DNA from: Triops longicaudatus
Taxonomy: Eukaryota > Arthropoda > Branchiopoda > Notostraca > Triopsidae
Assembly: GCA_022885665.1 (NCBI GenBank)
Contig: JAGQDJ010000051.1
Location: 186,001 to 250,000, forward strand
Direction: 5' to 3'
Length of the DNA stretch: 64,000 bases
In this document: piece after piece, positions 62,901 to 64,000 of the stretch
Numbering within the stretch: the stretch's first letter is position 1
How the letters are laid out: each line of letters starts with the position of its first letter
Position numbers and translations under genes: made by a program
The notes under the pieces: generated by a model
Databases searched by the model: none
Told to the model about the DNA's origin: nothing
The model's input: only the letters and a program-made list of their open reading frames with translations

Positions 62901-63534
62901 ATTTCTTGTATATTTGTTTTCTAAATTCGCTGAAGATTTGCTAATTGAGTACTGCGAGAAGTTCAAATGCGAAATACATTTGGAAGACCTGATAACCTTT
63001 TTGGGTAAAAAGTTTCGGGTACTTAAGGCGTCTATATCAAAACGTCTATTGATCTTCGTCATCGTCGCAATCTAGTATTGCGACCAGTACCGACTGTGAA
63101 GTGTCAGACATCCACTTGTGCCCATTTGTGGATCAGAAGTACACAAACCGAAAGTTTTGTCCGGCGTCCAAGTCAGAGTGGCGTGCTTCTGTGCGCTACA
63201 AAGGATGCTGGTTTAATTGTCTCAGAAAACGACACATGGTTTCAGTGTGTCCTGTCGATCACCAACAATGACGTAACTGCCGTGGTAACCACCACACATT
63301 CAACTGTACACAGTAAACAGAAAACTGACTCTCATTAAATTTGGATAAGTGGACCAGCTTTCAAATTTCAAAAGACAGTGGTCGAATTCTTATTTTCAAC
63401 ATAGGAAGTGCGACCAAGTGCGAATGTGTAAAAGATATTTAAGTTTTTAAGGCATAAGTACCTCTTTTTCTGTCGATCTCTTTTCATTTGCTGAAATAAC
63501 TGAAGACATTTCTTTGAAGTAAACGGCTACCGTG

Positions 63535-63775
63535 GTCAACTGATCCACACTAACGATGCCAAGCATTTTCCGCCAAAATGCAATTTCTTAATTTTGTCGC
63601 GCAATTTCGTGTTCATGTTCAAAGTTACACGTATCGCAGGGTGACTTTGAACACCAACTTTGAAAATACAATAATCCCCGAATTTTAAAGTGAAGTCGAA
63701 AGTGAAAGGTTTGTGCCATGCTGCAGAGCAATCTACAGAGCAAAAACTTTTTGTTCGAAAGTACCCCGTTTTAGG
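63535..63775. repeat. Partial second copy of the 37926-38771 element
   Basis: It matches 38470-38770 over the TTTCCGCCAAA, GGGTGACT..GAACACCAA, GAAAATACAATAA and CAATCTACAGAGC blocks, and ends in the same inverted terminus, TTCGAAAGTACCCCGTTTTA. The 5' part of the element is not present as a clear match. Confidence 0.65.
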
Positions 63776-64000
63776 GTTCAGTACTTGAAATTAATGTCGT
63801 CCTTATAGGCTAAAATTGTCCAATGGGCTTGGAAAATGCGCTTGACGTGTGCAACCCCTTCAGGGTTACGCTTTAGTCGAATATTTTTAATTAGCACATT
63901 CCAAACGCACTTTTTACATAAATCTTTTCTCCCCATCGTAAAATGAAGGGGGGATCTGACGCAGGTCAAATTCGCAAGGCTATAGGCTAGTCTTTCACTA

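Overview
The window is nuclear DNA from a metazoan, most likely an invertebrate. It is AT-rich. Every gene is split by GT-AG introns of about 50 bp to 2.2 kb, and the gene set is animal-like: a MARCH1/8-type RING-CH ligase, a rhodopsin-class GPCR, a penta-EF-hand calpain, a FAM149 protein, a TBC1D10-type RabGAP, METAP1 and prefoldin 1. I cannot place it more precisely from sequence alone. All exon joins below come from reading frames, splice phases and family alignment. There are no transcript data.

Layout. 1-3969 has no recognisable gene. 3970-7368 (+) is a complete five-exon MARCH1/8-like E3 ligase gene, with a short inverted-repeat transposon in its last intron. 8568-15405 is a four-deep nest of transposons: a MITE-like element (8568-15405) was split by a degenerate Ty3/gypsy retrotransposon on the minus strand (8795-15216). 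That element was split by a BEL/Pao retrotransposon on the plus strand (about 11212-13752), which was in turn split by a 144-bp hAT-type MITE (12783-12926). 15406-18254 is intergenic and carries two more small DNA elements. 18255-22987 (+) is a five-exon peptide-receptor-like GPCR. Convergent to it, 23344-31971 (-) is a calpain whose catalytic cysteine is replaced by proline. 31972-44732 is a long gene-poor stretch with dispersed and tandem repeats.

44733-46731 (+) is the 3' part of a FAM149-family gene. 49830-50464 (+) is a small TMEM72-like membrane protein. 50643-51806 (-) is prefoldin subunit 1. 52368-54443 (+) is methionine aminopeptidase 1, divergent from the prefoldin gene. 54941-58440 (-) is a TBC1D10/EPI64-like RabGAP, convergent with METAP1. 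58441-64000 has no intact gene, only a decayed BEL/Pao gag fragment near 62.2 kb and one copy of a dispersed repeat.

The genes are ordinary unrelated eukaryotic neighbours (ubiquitin ligation, signalling, protein folding and N-terminal processing, Rab control), not an operon or defence island. The most notable signals are the catalytically dead calpain, the datable nest of elements with target-site duplications still readable, and the homopolymer tracts at several broken joints inside the retroelements.
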